Source of the DNA: Rhizobium mongolense subsp. loessense
GTDB lineage: Bacteria > Pseudomonadota > Alphaproteobacteria > Rhizobiales > Rhizobiaceae
Direction of reading: 5' to 3'
NCBI RefSeq assembly: GCF_900099775.1
Contig: NZ_FMTM01000001.1
Span: 186,001-250,000, forward strand
Length of the DNA: 64,000 nucleotides
Below the pieces are notes generated by a model. The model was not told where the DNA came from, did not search any database, and saw only the letters and a list, made by a program, of their open reading frames with translations. The first letter of the stretch is position 1; each line of letters begins with the position of its first letter. Shown one piece after another: positions 56,150 through 64,000 of this stretch. The translations under genes were made by a program, and so were the position numbers.

Positions 56150-57943
56150 ATGGATGCTGAAACGCTCTTTTGGCAGCAATGCACCCAAGCCGTAAACAAC
56201 GACGGTTCAGTCGACGCGATGCGCCTCGTGGCGCTGGTCATCGAGACCTATCGAAGCCACGGCCGCAACCATGCCCTTTTCGCCCTCGTGCTCGATAACC
56301 TGCCGCTCGGTCTCAGCGTCTTCGATTCGGCACAGCGCCTGATCCTCTGCAACGACCGGTTCCGCCAGCTCTTCGGTTTTTTCGCCGATCAGGCAGTCCC
56401 TGGAGTTTCTGTGCGGGCTCTCAGCGCCAGGATCCCCGGAAAAGAGAGGAAGACGGTTCGATCCCCTTGCCGCTCCAAACAGGCGTCTGCAATGCCGCCC
56501 GGCCAAGGTAAAATTCGCCGGCGCGAATGGCTGATGGACGACGGCCGCGTAATCGTCAGTGTTGTGACCGTCTTACCGGATGGCAGCAATATCGCGATCC
56601 ATTCCGACGTCACCGAGGAGCGCAAGGCCGCCGAGCGGATCGCACACCTCGCGCATCACGATCCGCTGACCGGTCTGCCGAACCGCATCCGTTTCCGCGA
56701 GCAGGTCGATGCCGCCCTTTCCGAGCGCGCTCCGGACGAGCAGATCGCGCTCGTGCACCTGAACCTCGACCGCTTCAAATCGATCAACGATACGATGGGC
56801 GTTTCGACCGGCGACACCATCCTTCGCCAGGTTGCAGAACGCATCCGTGCGTCAGCTAGCGGCGAGAACATGCTGGCCCGCCTCGGCTCCGATGAATTCG
56901 CGATTCTTCAACGTGGACGGCAGCAGCCGTGGAATGTCACGGCGCTTGCCGACCAGATCCGCCGCGAGCTTTCCGAGCCCTTCTTTCGCGGCGACAAGCA
57001 GATCGAGCTCAGCGTCTCGATGGGAATTGCACTCGCGCCAGAAGACGGTGCCGAGACCGACGTATTGCTCCGCAATGCCGGTGTCGCGCTCTCGCAGGCC
57101 AAGGCGGACGGACGCAAGCACGAGCGCTTCTTCACGAGCGAGATGGCATCCCGCATCCAGGCCCGCCACGCGCTCGAAGCCGACCTTCGGCTGGCATTGC
57201 ACAGCGACGAATTCGAACTGCATTACCAGCCGCTCTACGACCTGCGTCAGCAGCGCATTTGCGGTTTCGAGGCCCTCGTACGCTGGAACCATCCAACACG
57301 CGGCCGCGTGCCGCCGATGGAGTTCATCCCACTTGCCGAAGAGGTCGGGCTGGTCGTCGATATCGGGCGGTGGGTCCTGAGAAAGGCGTGCAGCGAGGCG
57401 GCTTGCTGGCCGCAACACATCAAGATCGCCGTCAACGTCTCGGCGATCCAGTTCACCAGCAGCGATCTGCTGGCCGATGTCGATGAGGCGATTGCGGAGG
57501 CTGCGATATCCCCGGCGCGTCTGGAACTGGAGATCACCGAAAGCGTGCTGATGGAAAATCTCGACGATACGCTGCCGATCCTTCATGCCCTGAAGGAGCG
57601 CGGCATCCGGATTTCCATGGATGATTTCGGCACCGGTTATTCGTCGCTCAGCTACCTGAGCAGCTTTCCCTTCGACAAGATCAAGATCGACAAATCATTC
57701 GTCTGCGGAATCGCCGAAAACAAGGAAGCCTATGCCATCATGCACGCGATCATCCTGCTCGGCGATGCGCTCGGCATGCGCGTCACCGTCGAGGGCGTCG
57801 AGACGGCCGAACAGAAGAGCCTGCTCGAAAGAGAGGAATGCGACGAGATTCAAGGCTACTACATCAGCCCGCCGAGACCTGCCCCGGACGTCGCGCGGCT
57901 GCTTTCAGCATCATGCTCGGGATCCATGACGAAGGCGAGCTGA
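56150..57943 (+). CDS. PAS-GGDEF-EAL c-di-GMP signalling protein
   Basis: A 597-residue cytoplasmic protein. A PAS-like domain (about residues 40-150, with LPLGLSVFDSAQRLILCNDRF), a GGDEF domain (about 165-325) and an EAL domain (about 340-590) follow in order. The GGDEF site reads RLGSDEFAIL, so the first-two Gly pair is altered and cyclase activity is doubtful. The EAL side keeps FEALVRW, VNVSA, MDDFGTGYSS and KIDKSFV, so phosphodiesterase activity is likely. The HD gene follows 32 bases later. Confidence 0.9.
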   Translation: MDAETLFWQQCTQAVNNDGSVDAMRLVALVIETYRSHGRNHALFALVLDNLPLGLSVFDSAQRLILCNDRFRQLFGFFADQAVPGVSVRALSARIPGKERKTVRSPCRSKQASAMPPGQGKIRRREWLMDDGRVIVSVVTVLPDGSNIAIHSDVTEERKAAERIAHLAHHDPLTGLPNRIRFREQVDAALSERAPDEQIALVHLNLDRFKSINDTMGVSTGDTILRQVAERIRASASGENMLARLGSDEFAILQRGRQQPWNVTALADQIRRELSEPFFRGDKQIELSVSMGIALAPEDGAETDVLLRNAGVALSQAKADGRKHERFFTSEMASRIQARHALEADLRLALHSDEFELHYQPLYDLRQQRICGFEALVRWNHPTRGRVPPMEFIPLAEEVGLVVDIGRWVLRKACSEAACWPQHIKIAVNVSAIQFTSSDLLADVDEAIAEAAISPARLELEITESVLMENLDDTLPILHALKERGIRISMDDFGTGYSSLSYLSSFPFDKIKIDKSFVCGIAENKEAYAIMHAIILLGDALGMRVTVEGVETAEQKSLLEREECDEIQGYYISPPRPAPDVARLLSASCSGSMTKAS

Positions 57944-57975
57944 GAGCTTCATTGCGACTCGTGTCCGGAAGCTTT

Positions 57976-58659
57976 ATGCGAAACCCCCAGCACTCCAAAA
58001 ATCCGGTGACAGGCATGTTCGAAGCCAAGGCCTTTTCTCCCTTTGAAAGTCTCGCGGCCAAACTCACTCCCTACGCCACGGAAGGCGATGACGGGTCGCA
58101 TGACCTTGCCCATATCCTTCGCGTCTTCCGCAATGCGATGCGGATACACGCAACAGAGGGCGGAAACGGTCGGATCCTAGCCGCCGCCGTGCTGCTCCAT
58201 GACTGCGTCGCGGTCGAAAAGAGCTCACCGTTGCGCTCCAAAGCTTCGGCACTCGCGGCAGAGAAGGCATCCGGCATTCTGAAGAAACTGGGCTGGGCGG
58301 CAGATGAGATCGCGGCCGTTGCGCATGCGATCACCACCCACAGCTTTTCTGCCAACATCACTCCGGAAACCCTGGAAGCGCGAATATTGCAAGATGCCGA
58401 CCGCCTCGACGCAATCGGCATGGTGGGAGCGGCGCGCTGTTTCTATATCGGCGGCCGCATGGCGTCGGGCCTTTATGATCCATTCGATCCGGCTGCCGAA
58501 CGCCGTCCCCTCGACGACCGGCGCTATGCCATTGACCATTTCCAGACAAAGCTGTTCAAACTTGCCGAGGGATTTCAGACGGTGGCGGGTCGCGCCCTTG
58601 CCGCCGAACGCGACAAGCGTCTGCGCGACTTCCTCACGGCATTTATGGACGAGATTTAG
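57976..58659 (+). CDS. HD-domain phosphohydrolase (YedJ-like)
   Basis: A 227-residue HD-domain protein. The metal ligands are GSHDLAHILRV, LLHDCVAVE and the later histidine and aspartate in AHAITTHSFSA and ILQDADRLDAIG. The last motif resembles predicted HD hydrolases of the YedJ group. The substrate is unknown. Start at 57976 follows GGAAG; GTG 57961 or ATG 58015 are alternatives. Its stop is 9 bases before the MOSC gene. Confidence 0.8.
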   Translation: MRNPQHSKNPVTGMFEAKAFSPFESLAAKLTPYATEGDDGSHDLAHILRVFRNAMRIHATEGGNGRILAAAVLLHDCVAVEKSSPLRSKASALAAEKASGILKKLGWAADEIAAVAHAITTHSFSANITPETLEARILQDADRLDAIGMVGAARCFYIGGRMASGLYDPFDPAAERRPLDDRRYAIDHFQTKLFKLAEGFQTVAGRALAAERDKRLRDFLTAFMDEI

Positions 58660-58668
58660 GAGAACGAA

Positions 58669-59526
58669 ATGCACGTCAGCGATCTTTTTATCTATCCGCT
58701 CAAGAGCGCACGTGCCATCGCCATCCCTTTCTCGGCGGTAGACGCCTTCGGCCTTCCCGGCGACCGGCGCGCGATGGTGACTGATCCTGACGGCCATTTC
58801 ATCACGCAACGCGAATTGCCGGCTCTCGCCAGAATCGAAGTCCGGCCCGAGCCGGAGGCTTTCCGGCTGGTGATGACGGGGAAGCCGGATATCGCCGTCG
58901 CGCCGCCGCAGCCGGACCGCCGCATGGATGTCGTCGTCTGGAAATCCCTTGTGAATGCCGCAGTTGCCGACGACGAAAGCAATGCTCGGATTTCCGAATG
59001 GCTCGGACGGGACGTCAAGCTGGTCTTCTTCGATAGCCAGGCGCAGCGCATCGCCAATCCCGAATGGGCAGGCGGCGAAACTCCCATGACATTCGCGGAC
59101 GGCTATCAGATCCTGGTGACAACGACCGGCTCGCTGAAAGCGCTCAACGCCAACCTCGCCTCGCATGCGGAGGGCCGAGTCGGCATGGAGCGATTCCGGC
59201 CGAACATCGTTATCGATACGGACGAAGCCTGGCCGGAGGACCGCTGGGCGGCAATCGAGATCGGCGGCATCCGATTCGATCTCGTGAAACCCTGCGCGCG
59301 CTGCATCATGACGACGCAGGATCAAATGACGGGCTCGCGCGAGGTGGCAAACCCGATGCCCGCCATGGGCCGCATCCGCATGTCGGCAGACCTCCGCGTG
59401 CGCGGCGCGATTTTCGGCTGGAATGCCGTACCGCGCGGCACCGGCCGGATCGCCATCGGCGATGCCGTCACCATCATCGAGGAACGGCCGGAAGGCTGGG
59501 CGTTCAAGTTGCGGGCGACGGGTTAA
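58669..59526 (+). CDS. MOSC domain-containing protein
   Basis: A 285-residue protein with an N-terminal MOSC_N beta-barrel (starting HVSDLFIYPLKSARA) and a C-terminal MOSC domain with the conserved cysteine in KPCARCIMTTQDQ. Related to YcbX and mitochondrial mARC proteins, which reduce N-hydroxylated compounds using molybdenum cofactor. AGGAGA precedes the ATG. Its TAA lies in a TTAA shared with the convergent aldo/keto reductase. Confidence 0.88.
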   Translation: MHVSDLFIYPLKSARAIAIPFSAVDAFGLPGDRRAMVTDPDGHFITQRELPALARIEVRPEPEAFRLVMTGKPDIAVAPPQPDRRMDVVVWKSLVNAAVADDESNARISEWLGRDVKLVFFDSQAQRIANPEWAGGETPMTFADGYQILVTTTGSLKALNANLASHAEGRVGMERFRPNIVIDTDEAWPEDRWAAIEIGGIRFDLVKPCARCIMTTQDQMTGSREVANPMPAMGRIRMSADLRVRGAIFGWNAVPRGTGRIAIGDAVTIIEERPEGWAFKLRATG

Positions 59527-60518
59527 CGGCCGGCTAGCGCCGCATCGATCCGTGCCATCACATCCCGTGGCAGCGGTCCCTTTTTCAAAGCGCCTGCGTT
59601 TTCCTCAACCTGGGCGACTGTGCGGAAACCGGGAATGGGCAGCGTGCGAGGCGAGCGTGCCCATAACCACGCAAGAGCACCTTGTGTCAGCGTGCGGCCG
59701 CCGGTGGTCAGCAGGTCGCGAACGGCTTCCAGGCGGGTTGCGAATTCCGGCGCGATGCGCCCATCCTTGAAGTAAACCATCCAGTCGAGACTCGTAGCGC
59801 GGACATCCTTGGCGCCGACTGTCTTCTCCGGCGTGAACTTGCCGCTCAAAAGCCCCATCGCCAGCGGTCCGCGGTTGATCGACAGCAGGCCATTCTTCTC
59901 GATTACATCGACCATGGCCGGCACCGGCTCGAAGACATTCATCGTGTGCTGTATGGATACGAAGCCACTGCAACCTGCGTGGCGGGCGGCTCGATCGGGG
60001 AAGTCCGTGCTCCAACCGAAGGCGTCGATCTTACCCTGTGCCTTAAGTGCCTCGAGTACATCGAAAACTTCGTCCGACGCTTCCAGCGGGAAATCGTTCA
60101 GGTGGAACTGCAGGAGATCGAGCCGCTCGCGCTTGAGCCGGCGCAGCGACGTTTCCACCGATTGGCGGATGAAGGCCGGATCGGCAAAGGCGCCCGTTGC
60201 CTGTTTTGTCTTCTCGTCGGTGGCAAAGCCGAATTTCGTGGCAATAACGATATCGTCGCGATTGCCGATCGCGCGGCCAACGACTTCTTCCGAATGCCCG
60301 GCGCCATAGTTCGAAGCCGTGTCGAAAAAGCGGATGCCGAGATCGACGGCGCGATGAATGGCCTCGATCGACTCATCATCGTCGACCTCCCCCCAGCCGA
60401 GTGGCACGTCGCCTGCGAAGAACGGCCCGCCGATCGCCCAGCAGCCCATGCCGAGCCTCGGGATTTCGCGGCCATTCCAGAGTGTGATCGTTGTCGCATT
60501 ATCTGTTTTAGTCAGCAT
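59523..60518 (-). CDS. Aldo/keto reductase
   Basis: A second aldo/keto reductase, 331 residues, not close to the one at 18.9 kb. The catalytic Asp and Tyr are in FFDTASNYGAGHSEE, lysine in VIATKFGF, and the cofactor end is LPIPGFRTVAQVEEN. The substrate is unknown. A perfect GGAGG precedes the ATG at 60518; the frame extends upstream but is not used. Confidence 0.88.
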   Translation of the reverse strand: MLTKTDNATTITLWNGREIPRLGMGCWAIGGPFFAGDVPLGWGEVDDDESIEAIHRAVDLGIRFFDTASNYGAGHSEEVVGRAIGNRDDIVIATKFGFATDEKTKQATGAFADPAFIRQSVETSLRRLKRERLDLLQFHLNDFPLEASDEVFDVLEALKAQGKIDAFGWSTDFPDRAARHAGCSGFVSIQHTMNVFEPVPAMVDVIEKNGLLSINRGPLAMGLLSGKFTPEKTVGAKDVRATSLDWMVYFKDGRIAPEFATRLEAVRDLLTTGGRTLTQGALAWLWARSPRTLPIPGFRTVAQVEENAGALKKGPLPRDVMARIDAALAGR

Positions 60519-60615
60519 GAAAGTCCTCCAAGCAACATGAGCAGACATAGGGAGGACGCCGGAACGGATAAACCTCCAATTCCGCAGCATGCTTTTCAGC
60601 AGTGAAAAACAACCC

Positions 60616-61389
60616 TCAGGCCGAGAGCTCATCCGGCGCTGCAGGAATGGCCCTGAGAGACGAATTGAGTGCCTTTAGTGCTGCCTGAATGAAGCCGTCG
60701 CGGGCTGCAGTCGCTTCGATACCGCGCGGCTCATAGACGTGGCGATTGAGGAAAAAGCCCGTCAGGCGAAAGGCCGCGCTCAGACTGTCGAAGTCTGCGG
60801 CATCATTGCCGTCGGCACGTAGAAAGCCCGGAAGCACAAACATCTTGTCCGCCCAAGGGGCACCGGCTGACCGGCTGACCGCCCGGCCGGATTTCGGCGA
60901 GACATAGGCAAGATCGGTCCGCGCGCCGGTTGCGGCGCATTCGGCAAGGTCAAGGCCGAAGCCAAGGTCGTTAAGGACGGCGAGCTCGAAGCGGACGAAG
61001 AGTTCACCGGCATCCGCCGGATTGTGGAGATTGTCGAGGATGACCTCGAGCGCATCGTAAAGATGCGGATGCGGGTCGCGCTCCGGCAAAAGCCGCAAAA
61101 GAGCGCCCATCGCCTGCACCCCATAGACGGCGGTGGCTGTTTCCATGAGCTGTGCTGCGCGCAGCCGCAGCGGCTCGACACGGAATTCGCCGAGATGCTC
61201 GTCGAGGCGCGCGCGCCAGATGACATCCACCTCGTTGCCGGGCTGCAGCACCGGCTGCATCGCACGCGAACGGCCGGAACGCACCAGGCCGAGATGCCGG
61301 CCGCGGGCACGCGTCATCACCTCGGCAATGACGCTGGTCTCGCCGTGGCGTTTGACGCCAAGAATGATTGCATGATCCTGCCACTGCAT
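60616..61389 (-). CDS. recO: DNA repair protein RecO
   Basis: RecO, 257 residues, loads RecA through SSB in the RecFOR pathway. The N-terminal OB-fold starts [24 protein letters not shown], and the C-terminal helical domain contains the typical [18 protein letters not shown]. It lies in the conserved lepB-rnc-era-recO order, though a response regulator gene separates it from era. Confidence 0.92.
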   Translation of the reverse strand: MQWQDHAIILGVKRHGETSVIAEVMTRARGRHLGLVRSGRSRAMQPVLQPGNEVDVIWRARLDEHLGEFRVEPLRLRAAQLMETATAVYGVQAMGALLRLLPERDPHPHLYDALEVILDNLHNPADAGELFVRFELAVLNDLGFGLDLAECAATGARTDLAYVSPKSGRAVSRSAGAPWADKMFVLPGFLRADGNDAADFDSLSAAFRLTGFFLNRHVYEPRGIEATAARDGFIQAALKALNSSLRAIPAAPDELSA

Positions 61390-61443
61390 GGCGAACGAAC
61401 CTCAAGCTTGCGGAATTGATCCTAAAGCAAGCGCAGCCTCATG

Positions 61444-61821
61444 TCATGAAGCCGGGTCCAATTCGGCACTCGGAAAAAGCTTCTCGAGGAATTCGCGCAT
61501 CGCACCTTCGTCGAAGGGTTTTACGAGAAGCGGCACATCCTGGAGATCCGGCGGGAAGTCTCGCGTATCGGAATAGCCGCTAACGAAGCCGAAAGGGATG
61601 CCCGTGTCATTCAAATGCCGGGCAAAGCCGAAGCTCATCGCCTCGCCGAGATTGACATCGAGCAGCGCGAAATCATAGCTTTCCGATTTCACCGCATCCA
61701 TCGCCTGATCGAGGCCACTTGCGATATCGATGGCCTCCACGCCGACGGCGCGAAGCATATCTTCCGCCTCCATCGCGATGATGAGACTATCTTCAAGGAC
61801 CAGAACACGGCTTGCGTTCAT
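61444..61821 (-). CDS. Single-domain response regulator
   Basis: A stand-alone receiver domain of 125 residues. The acidic pocket is in VLVLEDSLI, the phospho-accepting aspartate in FALLDVNLG, and the conserved lysine in PLLVKPFDE. With no output domain it must act by protein interaction or as a phosphate sink. No kinase lies nearby. GGAG precedes the ATG at 61821. It is inserted between era and recO. Confidence 0.85.
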   Translation of the reverse strand: MNASRVLVLEDSLIIAMEAEDMLRAVGVEAIDIASGLDQAMDAVKSESYDFALLDVNLGEAMSFGFARHLNDTGIPFGFVSGYSDTRDFPPDLQDVPLLVKPFDEGAMREFLEKLFPSAELDPAS

Positions 61822-62107
61822 GATCTCCGCGCCCTTCGCTGAACGCCGTTTACGGCGCACACCGCCTGCTTAACCCGCATCTCTACCTCTGGTACCCCCT
61901 TATGCCCGTTCCCGGGCTATAAGCCATGCGACCTGAGTGAGCCGCTTTTCCGATTCTGTCGATAAGAAGCAAAATCGGAGGAAAAGTGGCATCACCGACC
62001 TTATTTTCTGTTTGACCGATTTGCATTCAAAAAAGACATGGCGGCCGAAATTTTATGGGCGGCCGCCTGGATTCGCCAAGCCATTCCAGCCGCTCTTTTT
62101 CAATCGG
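61822..62107. other. Intergenic region between era and the response regulator gene
   Basis: About 286 bases. It holds an imperfect inverted repeat (CTTTTCCGATT around 61946 and AATCGGAGGAAAAG around 61973) and a 7-bp GC stem GGCGGCC/GGCCGCC at 62040-62067, which could end the era transcript. No reading frame looks real. Confidence 0.45.
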
Positions 62108-63049
62108 TCAACGCGGAAAGTCGAGCCCCATTTCCCGGAACCGCTCCGGGTCATCGCCCCAGTTCTCGCGAACCTTGACGAAGAGGAACAGGTGCACCGG
62201 CTGTTCAAGGATTTCGGCGAGTTCCTTTCGGGATGCCGAGGAGATCGCCTTGATCGTCTCGCCACCCTTGCCAAGGGTGATCTTCTTCTGGCTGTCGCGC
62301 TCGACGTAGATCACCTGCTCGATACGGACCGAGCCGTCCTTGCGCTCTTCCCACTTTTCCGTTTCGACGTGGGACGAATAGGGAAGCTCCTGGTGCAGAC
62401 GCAGGAAGAGCTTTTCGCGGGTGATCTCGGCGGCGAGCTGGCGCATCGGCAGATCAGAAATCTGATCTTCCGGATAGTACCATGGGCCCTCGGGCAGGGT
62501 CCTCGCCAGATAATCCATGACGTCGTCGCAGCCGGAGCCGTTCTCCGCCGAGATCATGAAGGTCTGCTCGAAGGCGATCTTCTCGTTCGCGGCAGCGGCC
62601 AGTGCCAGCAAGTCTTCTCGCTTGACGCGGTCGATCTTGTTGAGCAGGAGTATCTTCGGCTGCCGCACCTCCTTGAGCCCTTCCAGGATCGCCTCCGCGT
62701 CGCCGCGCAGGCCGCGCTCGCTGTCAATCAGGAGCACAATGAGATCGGCATCCTTGGCCCCGCCCCAGGCCGACGTGACCATGGCGCGGTCCAGTCTGCG
62801 GCGCGGCTTGAAGATGCCGGGTGTATCCATGAAGACGATCTGCGCATTGCCATGGATCGCGATGCCGCGGACAATGGCGCGCGTCGTCTGCACCTTGTGG
62901 CTGACGATCGACACCTTGGCACCGACAAGGCGGTTTACCAAGGTCGATTTTCCGGCATTGGTCGGGCCGATTAGCGCGACGAAGCCGGAATGCGTTTCGC
63001 CATTGGTTTCAGCGGCGACTTCATGCGCCATATCGTTTTCTTCCGTCAT
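62108..63049 (-). CDS. era: GTPase Era
   Basis: Era, 313 residues, a 16S rRNA-binding GTPase of small-subunit assembly. G1 is GPTNAGKSTLVN, G3 DTPGIF and G4 NKIDRV, and the C-terminal KH domain includes KITLGKGGETIKAIS. I start at the ATG at 63049 (MTEENDMAHE), 8 bases beyond the rnc stop. Co-transcribed with rnc. Confidence 0.95.
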   Translation of the reverse strand: MTEENDMAHEVAAETNGETHSGFVALIGPTNAGKSTLVNRLVGAKVSIVSHKVQTTRAIVRGIAIHGNAQIVFMDTPGIFKPRRRLDRAMVTSAWGGAKDADLIVLLIDSERGLRGDAEAILEGLKEVRQPKILLLNKIDRVKREDLLALAAAANEKIAFEQTFMISAENGSGCDDVMDYLARTLPEGPWYYPEDQISDLPMRQLAAEITREKLFLRLHQELPYSSHVETEKWEERKDGSVRIEQVIYVERDSQKKITLGKGGETIKAISSASRKELAEILEQPVHLFLFVKVRENWGDDPERFREMGLDFPR

Positions 63050-63056
63050 TGTCCTG

Positions 63057-63776
63057 TCAATTTCCGGCAGAGGCTTGCTGCCAAATGCCTTCGCGTTCCA
63101 GCATCTTTGCTGCGGCGACCTGTTCGGCCGCACGCTTCGAGCGCTCAACGCCCGTTTCCGGCTTCACGCCGACGACTTCCACCGTCACCGTGAAGCGGGG
63201 ATCATGATCCGGCCCGGTGCGTTCTTCAACCCGATATTGCGGCGTGACGCCGAATTTCGCATGCGCCCATTCCTGCAATTCGGTCTTGGCGTCGCGCTTT
63301 GCTCCGTCGGCGCGGGTCGCCCGCTTTTCCCAGTATTTCAGGATGAAGCGGCGGGCGACTTCAAGACCGCCGTCGAGATAGAGTGCCGCGATCAGGCTTT
63401 CGACTACATCGGCACGCACGTTCATCATGCGCTTGCCGGTGAGCTTCTTGACGTCGGCGCCTGTGCGGACAAAGAGGTGCAGACCCAGTTCGTCGGCCAC
63501 TTCCGCGCAGGTCTCGGCGCTGACCAGCTGGTTCAGGCGCACCGACAGCTCGCCCTCCCCAGCCGTCCCGAAAGTGCGAAAAAGCAGTTCAGCGATGCAG
63601 AGGCCAAGCACACGGTCGCCCAGGAACTCCAGACGTTCGTAATTGGCGCCCTTCTGCGTGCGGGCGCTCGCATGCGTCAAAGCCCGGTCCAGGCGCTCCT
63701 TCCCGGCGAACTCGTGGCCGATCAAGGCTTCAAGCCTCGTCCGGTCCGCCGCCGAAAGCGTCTGAACTTTGCTCAT
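63057..63776 (-). CDS. rnc: Ribonuclease III
   Basis: RNase III, 239 residues, cleaves double-stranded RNA in rRNA precursors and regulatory RNAs. The signature ERLEFLGDRVLGL (about residues 45-57) and second acidic site ADVVESLIAALYLDGG are intact, and the C-terminal dsRBD ends the protein. Its ATG overlaps the lepB stop, so it is coupled to lepB. Confidence 0.95.
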   Translation of the reverse strand: MSKVQTLSAADRTRLEALIGHEFAGKERLDRALTHASARTQKGANYERLEFLGDRVLGLCIAELLFRTFGTAGEGELSVRLNQLVSAETCAEVADELGLHLFVRTGADVKKLTGKRMMNVRADVVESLIAALYLDGGLEVARRFILKYWEKRATRADGAKRDAKTELQEWAHAKFGVTPQYRVEERTGPDHDPRFTVTVEVVGVKPETGVERSKRAAEQVAAAKMLEREGIWQQASAGN

Positions 63777-64000
63777 TCAACAACCTTGAAGAGGCGGTCC
63801 CACCGCATGTTGGTCGGCCATTTCCAGATTTCGCGGAACGACGTGTCGTTGCCGAGCGAGAAGAAGATGACGCTGGCGCGGCCGACGAGGTTTTCCGCCG
63901 GAACGAAGCCGACGTCGAACCGGCTGTCGAGAGAATTGTCCCGGTTGTCGCCCATCATGAAGTAATGGCCCTCGGGCACGACGAAATCCTGGGTGTTGTC
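63773..64000 (-). CDS. lepB: Signal peptidase I, C-terminal part (truncated by window edge)
   Basis: The last 75 or so residues of LepB, the inner-membrane enzyme that removes signal peptides. The conserved box GDNRDNSLDSR is visible, preceded by VPEGHYFMM. The Ser/Lys catalytic residues lie outside the window. Its stop overlaps the rnc start. The gene is cut only by the window boundary. Confidence 0.92.
   Translation of the reverse strand, partial: DNTQDFVVPEGHYFMMGDNRDNSLDSRFDVGFVPAENLVGRASVIFFSLGNDTSFREIWKWPTNMRWDRLFKVVE

Noticed and set aside
55859..56188. A 109-codon minus-strand open frame in the GGDEF-EAL upstream gap
   Set aside because: Overlaps the GGDEF-EAL start, and has no protein signature or ribosome site.

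Overview
The window is a dense, GC-rich chromosomal segment of an alphaproteobacterium. Gene content and order point to the Rhizobiaceae, most likely Rhizobium sensu lato: pepA/holC next to lptF-lptG-lptD-surA-pdxA-rsmA, a fabD-fabG-acpP-fabF-mltG-yicC-gmk run, rpsF-rpsR-rplI, psd-pssA, lepB-rnc-era-recO, and palindromic intergenic repeats of the Rhizobium mosaic (RIME-like) type. I see no phage, transposase, tRNA, rRNA or CRISPR array. The species call is inference from familiarity with these gene orders, not from a search.

Layout. 1-4.5 kb: a galactose-dehydrogenase-like oxidoreductase, a GrpB-family gene, holC and pepA on the minus strand, and a PAP2 phosphatase. 4.6-12.2 kb: an outer-membrane biogenesis operon (lptF, lptG, lptD, surA-like) running into pdxA and rsmA. 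12.2-18.7 kb, minus strand: gmk, yicC, mltG and the fatty-acid genes fabF, acpP, fabG, fabD. 18.9-25.2 kb: an aldo/keto reductase, the ribosomal operon rpsF-rpsR-DUF2232-rplI, a marR-type regulator and dnaB. 25.3-34.4 kb: alr, a LysE exporter, radA, cvpA, purF, an SDR, a GH25 lysozyme-like protein and cysS. 34.4-37.1 kb: an accessory-looking block of three tandem GFA-family genes plus a proline iminopeptidase, bracketed by palindromic repeats. 37.2-47.6 kb: cimA, a PCMT-like methyltransferase, rarD, a LOG-family gene, a large LysM protein, an ATM1/HMT1-type ABC exporter, psd-pssA and a 47-residue protein. 47.9-55.7 kb: yedK-like, ynfA (apparently with a CTG start), a NUDIX gene, three poorly characterised genes, a tightly coupled ygfZ-HD-phosphatase-mscS run, an unknown gene, sodC and a small EF-hand protein. 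56-64 kb: a GGDEF-EAL protein, an HD phosphohydrolase, a MOSC protein, an aldo/keto reductase, recO, a stand-alone response regulator, era, rnc and the 3' part of lepB.

How the genes work together. Much of the window builds the envelope: LPS transport (LptFGD), outer-membrane protein folding (SurA-like), fatty acids (Fab/ACP), phospholipid headgroups (Psd/PssA), peptidoglycan (Alr, MltG, GH25, LysM protein) and a PAP2 lipid phosphatase. The rest is information processing (HolC, DnaB, RadA, RecO, RsmA, S6, S18, L9, CysS, Era, RNase III), nucleotide and cofactor synthesis (PurF, Gmk, PdxA) and signalling.

I found no convincing new multi-gene system. The items most worth a second look are the A-Ig-Ig-A-LysM internal duplication, the CTG-initiated ynfA, the triplicated GFA cassette between repeats, a PAP2 enzyme with Ser-Gly-Glu in place of Ser-Gly-His, and several strong unexplained palindromes or leaders (lptD-surA, rpsF, dnaB and the 47-residue gene).
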